A stretch of 64,000 nucleotides of DNA from Bretschneidera sinensis (lineage: Eukaryota; Streptophyta; Magnoliopsida; Brassicales; Akaniaceae), in assembly GCA_023935145.1 (NCBI GenBank), contig CM043700.1, positions 22,705,501 through 22,769,500 on the forward strand, in the 5' to 3' direction. Positions 47,673 to 58,199 of this stretch are shown piece after piece. The first letter of the stretch is position 1, and every line of letters starts with the position of its first letter. The notes beneath the pieces were generated by a model. That model made no database searches, was not told the DNA's origin, and was given only the letters and a program-made list of their open reading frames with translations. Made by a program: the position numbers and the translations under genes.

Positions 47673-48066
47673 CACCGCCCCCCATCATTTCTAATTGTTT
47701 GCTTGACGTCAAGTGATGCAACACCTGGACTTCCATGTGTTGCATGCCCATTCTTTTTCTTTTTTTTTCTTTTTTTTTTCCTTCTTATCATTCTACACTA
47801 TTCTGGACGCGTTTTTTTTTCTTCAATAGAATTATTTTATTCAAATAATAAACATTTCACGTATATATTATTATTTTTAATTCCATATCACATTTATCAA
47901 ATTACTTCTTTACTCATACTTTAAGAACACAGGTATTACAATTCTACCCATCTTATAAAAATTTTGTTCTCGAAATTTACTTACCTAACTCAAGAAACAA
48001 TTGTGAATAATATTTCTTCATAGTTGCCTCATACTCTTACGTAATCTCTTCAACATATTTATTCCG

Positions 48067-49029
48067 TCATAGAACTTGAATTAATGGAATTACTTTATTA
48101 CACAAGAATTGTTCTTTTCTGTCTAAATTTCTCATTGGTACTTGCATAAAAGTCAAACCTTCCTTAATTTCTACAGCTTGGCTCGAAATATTATGAGATT
48201 CATCATGTAAATACTCTCTCAAAAGTGAAACATGAAATACATTGTGTAACTGCTTCAATGTTGGAGGCAATTCCAGGCTATATATGACTAGCCCAACTTT
48301 CTCAACAACCTCATAGGGTCCCACATACTTCGGACTCAACTTTCTTTTCCTGTTTAAGTCTCAATACACCTTTTTATGGAGGTATTTTGAAATACATCCA
48401 ACTACCTATTTGAAACTCGAGAGGTTTTCTCTTATTATCAGCATAGCTATTCTGTCTACTCTGTGATACTTTACGGTTCTCTCTAACTAATTTGATCTTC
48501 TCAGTTGTTAACTCAATAATTTATTGACCAAATATATTTCTCTCTCCCATTTCTTCCCAACATATAGGAGTGCTACACTTCCTACCATATAATATCTTAA
48601 TCGGTAACATTCCACTACTAAATTGATGTTGATTATTATAAGCAAATTTCATCAATGGCAAGTAAGCATCCAAACTTACTAAGAAACTCATCACATTTGC
48701 CCTTAAAATATCTTCTAGTACTCTAATAATCATTTTTGTCTGCTCAACTATTTGAGGATGAAAAGTTGTAATAAACTGCAACTGTGTAACATAGCTTTCT
48801 AAAAGTCTCTCCAAAACTAAGATGTAAATCTAGCATCTCTAAATGACACTATGCTCAATAGTACTCCATACCACATCTCAGTCTCAGTTACATACAGTTC
48901 AACCAACTTTTTAAGATCTAATTAGTTTTAATTGAAAGAAATTGAAATGACTTAAAAAGTCTATCTACTGTCACATACACTGTATCGTGACCACTTTGAG
49001 TATGGGAAAATCCGTAAACAAAATCCATA
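48067..49029 (-). pseudogene. Gypsy integrase relic
   Basis: On the minus strand the frame starts at a VSMDF-like block right at the truncation point (49029), shows TVDRLFKS, then a FHPQIVEQTKM block (about 48755), LMKFAYNNQHQ and YGRKCSTPICW (about 48560-48640), and ends with SPKYVGPYEVVEKVG and HNVFHVSLLREY (48250-48340). These are the integrase core and C-terminal blocks of plant Ty3/gypsy elements. Frame changes and stops are present. Confidence 0.85.
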
Positions 49030-50408
49030 CTCACATTTATTCCAAATGGGTTTTATAAATTTTTATTTTTTATTTTTTCGATCATTGCTAAGAACTGGAA
49101 TTAAGAGATAAAGACCATTAGCCACTCAAATGCCACTGAGTTAAGATATTGTTTTTTTTTCCAAACATTTGAATCTTATTGTGCCATTAGCAGCTTCATT
49201 TGACTTATTGTTTTACCCATAATTATGTGAAAAAGAGTGCTGCAGTAGTTACCCTCCTGCATTAATGTAATTGACTTAGCTTACCAAATTTGTGGCTATA
49301 TATAACATGTAATCTACATTTATAGAATGGATTTTGTGAAAGCATGGTGAATAAGGTTAAGAAAAACTTAAGGTTAATGGTGGATTCGTTGGCTTAATTT
49401 CAATTGTTTGCCGTTAAGGTACTTTGAACTTTAAAAGTTTGAGCAGTGGTGATTCACTGTATAAGATGCTTAAGCATTCCTGCCTCCAGATACTGGTAAT
49501 TCCATATTCAAATGGTTGTATATGAGGAAGGGAATTCAAGATAGAATTTTAGAATCATGAGTGTGTTGTCCCTTTGATTGAGAATCACTAACTATGGTTG
49601 ATATGCAAAAGTAGTTTCTAGTCATATGATTAGAATAACTTGTACTTACAGAAAACCTCTTTGTTTATTTGTTCTTCTTTCTATCTTTCCCTAATCCCCT
49701 TTCCCTTTATGTATCGTTCATGCTTAGTCTTTCAATATATCCTCTTAGATGTGCAGGTTCAAGGAGAAGAGATAGGATACCAGAAGGATGCTTTGATCAG
49801 GTGGAATGCCCTCATCACATTCAGCAACAGTGGCAGCTCTTGCAGTGGTTTACAAGAAGGAAGTGGAGCACAAATATTTGTGGTTGCCTTGGTTTTGCCA
49901 TGTCTTGTAGCTAGGTACTTGTTAACCAGGTTTTATTCATTCTTTCATGTTGGCATGCTTGTTTATATTGCGTTTAACCTTTGTCATATACACACAAAAA
50001 GTGGAATATCAACTATCAAGGCAAGCTAATAATAAATTTCCCCTTTGATCATTTTCTGTGCTCTAGCTTTGGAACAAACTTTTTGGATTGATTTAGTTTC
50101 GTGAATGTCATGTCTTATATGTCCAGAATTGATTGCTTATATATGCAAAATTTTAATTGAAATAATTCTAAGGATTTATCTATATAGTATCTTATTCCTT
50201 TTCACTTTCATGGAGAGAGCGTCTTTAGTTGCATCAGCAATTACTGCCTTTTTGTCATAAGCTTTATGTGTCTGCTTGGCCACTTGCTTGGTTTTCATTT
50301 ATCTACATTAAGTATTCGTAGCTTGCAATTTTATATTTTAAAGTTAGCATTTTATTCACAGAAGGATTGCTTAGGTCAGTTCTCTAATGTAAAGTGTTAG
50401 GATATTTT
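49030..50408 (+). repeat. Segmental duplication, copy B
   Basis: This is the second copy of 44490-45847 in the same orientation. It carries small private indels, for example 'ccctcctgcattaatgtaattgactta' near 49250 and 'tcttgtagctaggtacttgttaacca' near 49905, that copy A lacks. Confidence 0.93.
49757..49910 (+). pseudogene. DUF212 exon relic, copy B
   Basis: This copy has the same exon as copy A and shares its frame-breaking deletion. In addition TGG has become TAG (Trp to stop) early in the exon, and GGA has become TGA just before the SGGMPSSHS block. Sharing of the deletion shows that the exon was already dead, or being lost, before it was duplicated. Confidence 0.75.
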
Positions 50409-51543
50409 ATATCTTAAAGTTGTGTAATTTTGTTGTGGATAAAACATGTCTATTTAATTAACAAGTTAATTTGAGTGTGCATGTTTAAATATTTAATTTA
50501 ACAAAACCTTAAAATAAAGTGTTTATCTCCAAGGAGTAGCCAAACAAGCCTTTAATGTCATGGAAGAACATGGGATTAATGTGGTCAACAAGTGCATTAA
50601 ATGATGTTGTTTCATCAAGAGAATGTTGTACCTGCAGTATAAGAAAGAGTGCACAATCACACTAGGAAGAACAAAGACACAGGGCACAAACCGGTCGATT
50701 AAGAAGACCAAGAGGAGTAACGTGGACAAGATTGGATAGTTAAAAGGACCAATGGACAAGAATCTGTGTTGCAGAAGACAGTGAAGCAGAGAGAAGTAGT
50801 TGACCAATAGATCGAACACCAACAGTGTACTAATCGACTAGGTGGTCGACCAGCAGTGTACTAATCAACAAATGAGTCGACTACCAAGTAGTGCACCAGT
50901 TGACCAGTGAGTCGATTGATAGAGGAGTTAGCCGATCAGTGAGTCGACCGGTTAAGGAGCCAGTTGCCTACCCACCCAATTGGCAGAAGTTTAAGTATTT
51001 TATAACGATCAGTCAGAGGACCCGGTCTACTAAGGAGAAGACCGTTAAAGATCAAATGATCTGCATTTAAGGAGATGTCCGTCTGAAAAGGAAAGTTTCA
51101 GAAATTACCTTTTGTGAAAGCTTTGCTAAAGCTATAAATTAACGGTCGCTATAGGGAGTTCAGAAGCAGAGCAAGAAGAGTAACAGTCTCAATTTTATAC
51201 ACGAGCTTAAGATTTTGTTGTCCACTACTTTAGTAGTGTTTTAATCTGTAAGAAAATAAAAGTGAGAGTTTGAGAGAAATCTCTTTTGTAAGATTGTTTG
51301 CTACTCAGAAAGCAAAACGGTGTTAAAGTTAGCTTGATACTTGGAAAGCCAAGCAAGTTTAATTGTTGACATTAATAGAACTCAGTAGACCGAGAGGAAA
51401 CCTATTGAAGAAGTGGACGTAAGAACATTATAGAACTATTATAAATCTTTCTGTCCCTTTTTCTCTCTTTGATAATTTTTTTTTTATTTTGATTATTGTG
51501 TAACTCAATTAATCTGATTTTTCAATCATCATATTTCTTAACA
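50395..51543 (+). mobile_element. Probable solo LTR of a Copia-type element
   Basis: The stretch starts TGTTAGGATATT and ends TTTCTTAACA, giving short inverted TGTTA/TAACA ends. Its interior has features typical of large Copia LTRs: GTCGAC/CGACCGGTT words repeated at about 50690-50960, and a promoter-like block near 51120-51160 before an AGAG-rich stretch. No PBS follows and no clear target duplication is seen, so this is uncertain. Copy A of the segmental duplication also ends with the first 14-16 bases of it. Confidence 0.45.
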
Positions 51544-53010
51544 TAATGTTTTCGACAGAGGCTATCACTAGGGTTGACGATGTCAACAATGGGCATGATA
51601 GGGTTTATTCTAAAGAACGTTTGTAGTCTTTTAGTTTATTGATTGTCTTGGTGAAAACATTAGACTGCATGCTAACGTAATTGACTTATGCAGATTTAAC
51701 CACTATAAACACTGGAATCCTCTTTTGAAGCTCTTAATGTAAATAAATTTGATGGTAAGTGCAGATCCTATATTATACCTTCTAGTCATTATGTTCTTTT
51801 GCCTTTCTCTGTTTGTAATTTGTTTTCCTGATTTTCTGGTTGCATTTGCAGAGGATCCTTTATATCATCAAACATCTGCACAAATTGATGAAGGTGGAGC
51901 CAATTAGGGGCTCGTATTGAATAATCTTGGAGTACATGAAGGAAGAGGGACTGGAGAAAAGAGTAATTTTTCTATCGTTTGGTAGGAAAGAAGAGTGGGA
52001 TAATTGGTATTTTCTTTACACATAAACAAATTACAATCCTCCCAAATTGTGATGATTGGAGAGTAAAAGCTAAAATAAACTACTTTTTATTGCTTTTTTC
52101 TTCTTTTCTCTCACCTTTCCATCATTTTTATCAAATAGAAGATGGAAGACATCAACTATCTCATTATTTTATCTTCTCCCTCTTCTTCGCTCTCTCTCTT
52201 CATTCCTTTTACTTTTATTCTCCACCAATCAGAGCCTAAAAGTAAGGATTATTGAGGAAATAACATTATTAATTTGTGTCCTTTGTTGTGGCAACCCATC
52301 AGGTTTTCTATCTAATCTGGTACATTTCTCAGATGATGTTCCAGCAACTGAAAATGGATTATCCTCCACTGACGACCGAAAAACAAAAATCCGGCAGAAG
52401 TTGATATAGATTTCATAAAATCTTTGGACAAAGTGTTGATGCCGAAATTCTCCCCTCCCTCCCCCTCCTTTTTTCCCCCTCTAGTTATGTTTCAAAAGAA
52501 ATGCCTGATTTGATGAATTTGGAAGGCATAACTATGTTGAAGCTTATAATGGCCTATTAGGATTGGTCTAGCATACAATTCAAATGAGGGATCATAGTCT
52601 TATTTTTATCAACTATTCCCCAAACTTTGAAGCTCATTGTGTATTTAGTTTCTTTTTGTTGTTCACATGATCACTGGATAAGATCTTTACCTCATTTCTG
52701 GATATAATACATGAAAAGAACAAAATGAAAATGCTAAAAATAATTATTCACAGATCAAACTTATTTAAATTAACATTCACCAATAATAGAATAATTAATT
52801 TTTTTGGATCTAACTTGCGTTGTCAGTCTTATATGTAACTATTTTCTTTATCATACTCGTATGTTTCTTAAATTAATTCTCAAAAAAAGAATAACTGATA
52901 ATTAATTTTCTAATGGACTTTTTCAAACTTTCTCACATGACTTCATCTACACCATTGATTGGTCTGCATAAGCCAACCATCTTCTCCTGTATTTCCTCTT
53001 TCTCTCACTA
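51544..53010. other. Intergenic, no gene resolved
   Basis: Short open patches (for example about 51850-51915 after a TTTGCAG acceptor-like site) do not match any family I know. The stretch 51965-52240 has ends resembling a MITE (CGTTTGGTAGGAAAG / CCACCAATCAGAGCC) but the match is weak. Confidence 0.4.
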
Positions 53011-53020
53011 TTTCTTCCTC

Positions 53021-53028
53021 TATATATA
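53021..53028 (+). promoter_or_regulatory. TATA box of the 53167 gene
   Basis: TATATATA follows a CT-rich stretch, 139 bp before the start codon. Confidence 0.6.
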
Positions 53029-53166
53029 CCATCTTTCACCTAAGCCAATTAATTAAGAATTAAATGAGAATCAAATTTCCATCATCCAATAAAAGTTTGA
53101 ATCACCTATATTCCGCTACACTTTTTTTTTTTAATTAAAGCAATTGTGAGGAATTAATTGATTTTA

Positions 53167-53382
53167 ATGGCTAAGGAGGTGAGGTACATGCAAAGTTTTG
53201 GTACTGAAGTTGCACCAGCCCTATTGATATCTCACCAGAAATGTTCTTCTACTCCTAGCTTGGAGACCATTGTCGAAGAAGGATGTGATAACATCGTCCA
53301 AGTTTTGCCAAAAAAACTGCTTTTTCTACTTCCTGTTGTTATTTCTGCGGTTTCTTGTTTATTGTTGTATAGACACAAGTGA
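53167..53382 (+). CDS. Small membrane-anchored protein (71 aa), paralogue A
   Basis: The frame runs from ATG 53167 to TGA 53380-53382. The N-terminal half is soluble (MAKEVRYMQSFGTEVAPALL, then a Ser-rich patch and an acidic IVEEGCDNIV block); residues about 48-68 form a hydrophobic helix after a PKK motif, with a basic RHK end, so a tail-anchored or single-pass topology is likely. The protein at 57855-58070 on the opposite strand is clearly homologous (shared KEV, EVAP.LLIS.QK, EEGC, VLPKK/VVPKK blocks). Conservation between the two copies and separate TATA boxes support real genes. I do not recognise a named family and propose no function. Confidence 0.7.
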   Translation: MAKEVRYMQSFGTEVAPALLISHQKCSSTPSLETIVEEGCDNIVQVLPKKLLFLLPVVISAVSCLLLYRHK

Positions 53383-53498
53383 TCAATGCATATTGTAAAG
53401 ATCAATGTGTTGAGAGGAAATCCTCCTATTAAACATGCATGTTATTTTGATTGTACAAGTTTATAAACCTTCAATAATGTTGAACATTTTACACAAAT

Positions 53499-53565
<67 letters not shown>

Positions 53566-53578
53566 GTGTGTGTGTGTT
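53499..53578. repeat. Compound microsatellite (TC)n(TA)n(CA/GT)n
   Basis: Consecutive TC, TA and ACACGTGTGT tracts about 120 bp downstream of the 53167 gene stop. Confidence 0.95.
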
Positions 53579-54359
53579 TGTGTTTGTATATACAAGCTTG
53601 TTTTTTATAGCATTGAGTGAAAACAAATAATAGAAAACATTATGTCATAGATAAATAAATGAGCTTTAAATAGTATTGGTTCTTTCGCACTTCTATGGAG
53701 GTATGAAATGAAGCCATGTCTTGCTGTGTTTGAATTTTGGAGAATAAAGGAAAAGAAAAAGAAGAAGTATTTGTACATTTTATTTGGGATTTTTCCTTAA
53801 AATCTTCATTTTTTTTATTTCTTTTCTCAAATTAAGAGAATTTGGAGCAAAGATGTACACAGTTCATAATTATTTTAACTTTAATCACTATTATACCTCT
53901 AACTTTTATAACATTTCTTAAGAACAAAATATTAAAGTATGCTATCATTTTTCCCCTTCCTCTCTTTTTTTGAACATTCAAACAAGGGTACATACATTTC
54001 TCTATTTTCTTTTTCTTTCTCTACCAATTTTCAAATATAGGCTAATGGCAACAAATCTGATCCCATAAGAGAATTCGATTTAGTTCACTTGAAACTTGAT
54101 ATGATTTTAACTTACATATAATTAAAATTACATTATTTGAATTTGAAGCAATTGAAAACCAAGATGACATGAACAATATAATATAAATTAGCGGTATTAT
54201 CAAGTTATAAAATGTTAAGGTGAGATCAATATTATTATTTTTTAAACATGATACTTGTACAAAATTTTCTTTTCTTTTATTGAATTTTTTTTGTTTAGTT
54301 CTTTTTTCCTAAAACACTCTCACCTTGCCTCCTAAAAAGGGAAATAATCAAACCAAATC

Positions 54360-54660
54360 ACTTTTTTTTTTTTTTGAAAAGATGAGTAAATAACATATAT
54401 CAAAACATAACAGAGTTATTTTAGTCCAGCCTGTGGAGGATACCTATAGCATTCCCCCCAAGCATCTGCTTATGTTGATCATGTTTTGGCTTATACTTAA
54501 GTTAGCTTAAAACAAATTAACTTATAATACTGATTCATAACATCCACAGGAGTAACATCAAAATAAACTAAACAGGAAGCATCCAACAAGGCTTCTTTCT
54601 TGGCAAGGCCATCCACACAAGTATTAGCCTCTCTATAGCTATGTTAACGTTTAATCTTGT
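54360..54660 (-). mobile_element. LINE 3' fragment with RNase H-like relic
   Basis: The minus strand near 54640-54560 reads SYREANTCVDGLAKKEA, the C-terminal RNase H block of plant LINEs. A poly-T run at 54362-54376 on the plus strand is its poly-A tail. Confidence 0.65.
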
Positions 54661-55039
54661 GTAGACTGAATAAACTTAGCAAAAAATTTGTTACATTTCT
54701 AAATTCAGGGGATTTTAGAATTTAGAGAGTCATATATAGAATCACAAGCAGCATTACTGGTAAGCTGATCAGAGAGATCAAGGGAGAAGAAGCTGTGCAA
54801 CCGGAGATTTATTTATTTATTTTTCTCAAGTCATTCTTCTCAAATTTAGAATCATAAAATAAAAAATAAAACAACAGAAAATTCCCAGTTCATGAAGCTG
54901 CTTCTTGCAAAGAAAGCGCGAATTTAAGAACTCCTCACCGTAATATATCAAATCCATCAAGCCTTTCATCAACGTTGCAGACATGTTTTCTTGATTAGTT
55001 GACACAAAATGATGAGTCTAAAAATGGTGTGCATAATGG

Positions 55040-55195
55040 AGAAGTTATTGTCTGATACATGTCATGAGAGATACATGACACAAAGTCCATCTCACTATTA
55101 AATGGTATGAAAAAAGAAAAAAAAATATGTTTTATTTTTATTTAAAAATGAGATGAATTTTTATGCCATGTATCACTTATAAAATTTGCAGTTGA
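55040..55195. mobile_element. Palindromic MITE, copy 2
   Basis: The left arm ATGAGAGATACATGACACAA is nearly identical to that of the copy at 30408-30552; the right arm (ATGCCATGTATCACTTAT) has diverged. Both copies are preceded by TTATTGTCT. Confidence 0.7.
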
Positions 55196-56419
55196 ATGCA
55201 ATATTAAAAGCTCATAAAAAATAATAAGAAAAGATCCTAATCCCGCGCGGCATATACCTCACAGCGTGTTTCGTACCCTAATATAGGTAATGTTTATGTA
55301 ATATGGGAAACTTGATGAATTATAAATAACATAACTTGATATATGTTGCTAATGTGGATAAATTTGTTCATGTCTTAAAATATGTCGGTTTTATATCTAA
55401 TGTAAAATTAAATTAAATTATTTTCTTATCTTTTCTTTTTAATTTGGTATACAAAACGAACGGCCGTTCAATTGAGTTTCTTCGATATTCTAAGTGCAAA
55501 TTGTTGTCATCCCACATAGGATTAAAGGATGGTATGCATGATACCAAAAAGAGAGAAAAAAAAGCCCATTAGCTAGATAACATTCCTGTTAGGATAGCAA
55601 AAGATTCTTAATTAAATCAGAGCTCAAATTAATATTTTAGATCCGTTTAAAATTACATTGTTAATTTTGAAGAATTTTATTGATAATGTCAATACACGCG
55701 TGAGACCAAAAAATTATGTTACAATTAGATTCTCAAAATTACAATCGAAGTTTTAAACGAGTTTAAAACATTGACTCAATTTAATCAATAATTGTTGAAT
55801 AGATTGTTTTAATTAGTACAGACTTTTGATGATTCTATTTTTTTTTTCATATCGATGTAATAGTCTAATAGGAGACGGGATTCGAACATAAAACATTTTT
55901 TATTATATGATATTATTTTAAATAAGTATCTATGAACTTATCTTTATATAATTTTTCTTTAATATAAAATAAAATTGAGTTTTTGTTGACAAAAAAATAA
56001 GTCCGACGATGACAATTTTTGATAACTTGGTGAAGCCGATAAAAGCTACTGTTTGTTAACTTTTCATGTCAAAATATTGTTTTACATTATAATTAACGCG
56101 TAATATACATATCTATAAATAATAAAATGGTGTTGTTATTGATATTTCAAAATTTGTTATTGATATATTTTTTTTATTTGTTTAATTTATAATAATGTTT
56201 TTAGTTGAAGTTAGATGTTTTTAAAATCCAATTCAACTAAGGGTACTATTGTAAGTTCAAGTATCAAAACAAAACTGGAGGAGTGTGAATAACTAATGTT
56301 TTTAGAGGCGAAGACGTTGGGCGAGATATTTTACCAAAGTGAGGCAATTCGTAAGCAATCCCAAGCTAGGCATTGGGGCATAAGCCTTTTGGGACATTGA
56401 GGCGTTTTTAAATTCTAAT
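55196..56419. other. AT-rich intergenic DNA, no gene seen
   Basis: No supported coding sequence. A 'gaggcg...aggcgttt' word pattern near 56305-56410 looks like part of the dispersed repeat that follows. Confidence 0.45.
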
Positions 56420-56815
56420 AAAATAAAATTATTTAATTAATTCAAATAATATAATAATAATTTAAATTTAGATTTAAATAAATTAATTATCAACAAATTT
56501 TAATATTTTTACTATCTCTCCAAAGTGTATATATATATTTTGTAATTTTTATTTTATAAATATAAATATATATGAATTATATATAATTTTTATTTTTATA
56601 TTGTTGTAACTTGTAAATGATTAAATAGTTTGAAGTAGTTATTATTAAATCAGATAATATGTAATAAATATGTATGAAACACAATAGTAATATAATAAGA
56701 ACAATCGGGTCAGCAGTTAAAGTTTATATTTTTACTTGTTTAGGTGTCGGTTTGAGTCTCTAACTTGAATTTTTGCTTATTTTTAAGCTTTTAAAAAACC
56801 TCCAATTGGATGAAA
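56420..56815 (+). repeat. Dispersed AT-rich repeat, copy 2
   Basis: This is a homologue of 23460-23790: shared TATTATTAAA.CAGATAA, GTAATAAATATGTATGAA.CACAAT, and a 'tttgag' word near the right end. The strand is arbitrary. Confidence 0.6.
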
Positions 56816-56896
56816 ACGTATTTGAAAACATTGCCACTAACTCCACCCATGACAAAAATCTTTAATCTAAGTACGGGTTTGCTTCTACGATTACAT

Positions 56897-57255
56897 TTTT
56901 CTTTTGGGTAAATATTATATTTGCTCCCTAAGTTTTACCACTCGTAACAAATTGCCTCCCAACATTTAAAATCAAACAATTTTCCGTCTCAATTTTTGAA
57001 TGGTAACAAATTGCTCTATCTTCCTAATTTTCTAATTAAATTAATGGATTTTTTTACATGTGTATGGTAAAAGCATGCGGGTTATTTCATCATAATTCTC
57101 TCACATAGTCGCATGTCACATGTGTGAAAAATTTATTAGATTTAACTAAAAAATTAAAAAGATAGGACAATTTATTACAACTATAAAGTTGAGGGGAAAA
57201 TTGTTTGATTGTAAAAGTTGAGAGACAATTTATTACCAAATTAACCGTTTTCTTT
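56897..57255. mobile_element. MITE with long terminal inverted repeats and 8-bp target duplication
   Basis: The element is about 56905-57247. Left and right halves form a long imperfect hairpin over most of the element; shared blocks include CAATCAAACAATTTTCC and TAACAAATTG/TAATAAATTG. Flanks TTTTCTTT (56897-56904) and TTTTCTTT (57248-57255) match, though they are low-complexity. No coding content. Confidence 0.65.
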
Positions 57256-57854
57256 GTACGAGCCTTGTCGAGTTTGATTCGATTATATCATTACAATTGA
57301 TAAACAAAATTATAAAATCTGTAATAGGCTGATTAAGATCGTACCAAAGCTTAAACCTCAAACCTACCCAAAGTTTGAATTAGTTGTTCAATTGTCTTAC
57401 TTGTTTTGGGGTTTTCTTCCCTTGCTGCAAGTATTTCTGTACTTTTTATTTTGAATTATCCAAAAAAGGAAATTCTCAAGCTTGATTAATTATCCTAAGC
57501 CCATACATGCATGGGATAATTCGAAAAGAAAAATAGATTGGCAACCTGACTAATACCAAACATTGCATAAACCTTTTTAAATTGAATTTAAAAAATAATT
57601 GTGAGATTAATTAGTTCATATGAGAGTAATGTTTCGGGTTCAATCCGAAATGTCATCACTTAAATAAAAAAAAAATTAAAATAAAGAAAGAACATCTTAG
57701 GATCAACAAGATAGCACAATTTACAGAAAATCAGAATATTCCAAAAGGAAAGCACCTATGCTACCAAAGAGCTTTGAATTTTTGCTCTGCATTTCTAATC
57801 TTCCGATATAGCCAAATTCTGTTTTCGCATCCCTCTTTTTGCATAATCCAAACA

Positions 57855-58070
57855 TCAAAAAGCCACATTTTTGTTCAAAAAGAAATACAAGACCATAGAC
57901 AAAACCAAAGGAAGAAGAAAAATCACCACTTTCTTTGGGACAACAAGTACAAGTCTTTCACATCCTTCCTCAAGAATTGGCTCTAATAATGGAGAACTTG
58001 AAGGGTTCTTTTGGCGAGATATTAGAAGGGATGGTGCTACCTCACCCCAATGTTGGACCTCCTTCACCAT
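57855..58070 (-). CDS. Small membrane-anchored protein (71 aa), paralogue B
   Basis: The frame runs from ATG 58070 to the stop at 57855-57857. It has the same layout as the protein at 53167-53382: MVKEVQHWGEVAPSLLISRQ, a Ser/Pro-rich patch, an EEGC block, a PKK motif, then a strongly hydrophobic C-terminal helix (about residues 45-66) with a short basic end. The two genes are convergent and about 4.5 kb apart, so they arose by inverted duplication. A TATA box lies at 58185-58192, 115 bp upstream. The family is unknown to me; localisation to an internal membrane is an inference. Confidence 0.7.
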   Translation of the reverse strand: MVKEVQHWGEVAPSLLISRQKNPSSSPLLEPILEEGCERLVLVVPKKVVIFLLPLVLSMVLYFFLNKNVAF

Positions 58071-58184
58071 TTTAATTGCCTGATAAATGTCAAAAAGAAG
58101 AAAAAAATGGCTTTGTTATATGGGTTTTTTGGGGGACTTTTGGTTTGTGGAAGTAGGGATACATAGGTTTTGGTAATAAGAGAG

Positions 58185-58192
58185 TTTATATA
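58185..58192 (-). promoter_or_regulatory. TATA box of the 58070 gene
   Basis: TATATAAA on the minus strand, within CTATATAAAC, 115 bp before the ATG. Confidence 0.65.
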
Positions 58193-58199
58193 GAGACAT

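Larger units (their letters stand above)
45848..47941 (-). repeat. 3' LTR of the truncated gypsy element (about 2.1 kb)
   Basis: The termini TGTAATACCTG (minus strand, 47941) and GGATCGTTACA (45848) are typical gypsy LTR ends. The LTR contains a five-unit tandem repeat (46605-46805) and a compound microsatellite. No second LTR is present to confirm the limits. Confidence 0.6.
45848..49029 (-). mobile_element. Truncated Ty3/gypsy element (integrase to 3' LTR), minus strand
   Basis: On the minus strand, integrase relics run from 49029 to about 48067, a purine-rich tract lies at about 47942-47956, and a 2.1-kb LTR follows (47941 down to 45848; TGTAATACC...GTTACA). The element is cut sharply at 49029, inside the integrase core, where duplication copy B begins. 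Its 5' half and 5' LTR are missing. Confidence 0.75.

Noticed and set aside
47460..47751. Several minus-strand open frames with Tyr-Ile and Cys-Val repeats
   Set aside because: They are translations of the (TA)n(CA)n microsatellite.
51965..52240. MITE suggested by CGTTTGGTAGG and CCAATCAGAGCC ends
   Set aside because: The inverted match is short and imperfect and no target duplication is seen.
57600..57670. tRNA-like box (gggttcaatcc) suggesting a tRNA gene or SINE
   Set aside because: Only a B-box-like word is present; no cloverleaf can be formed and the A-box region is degenerate.
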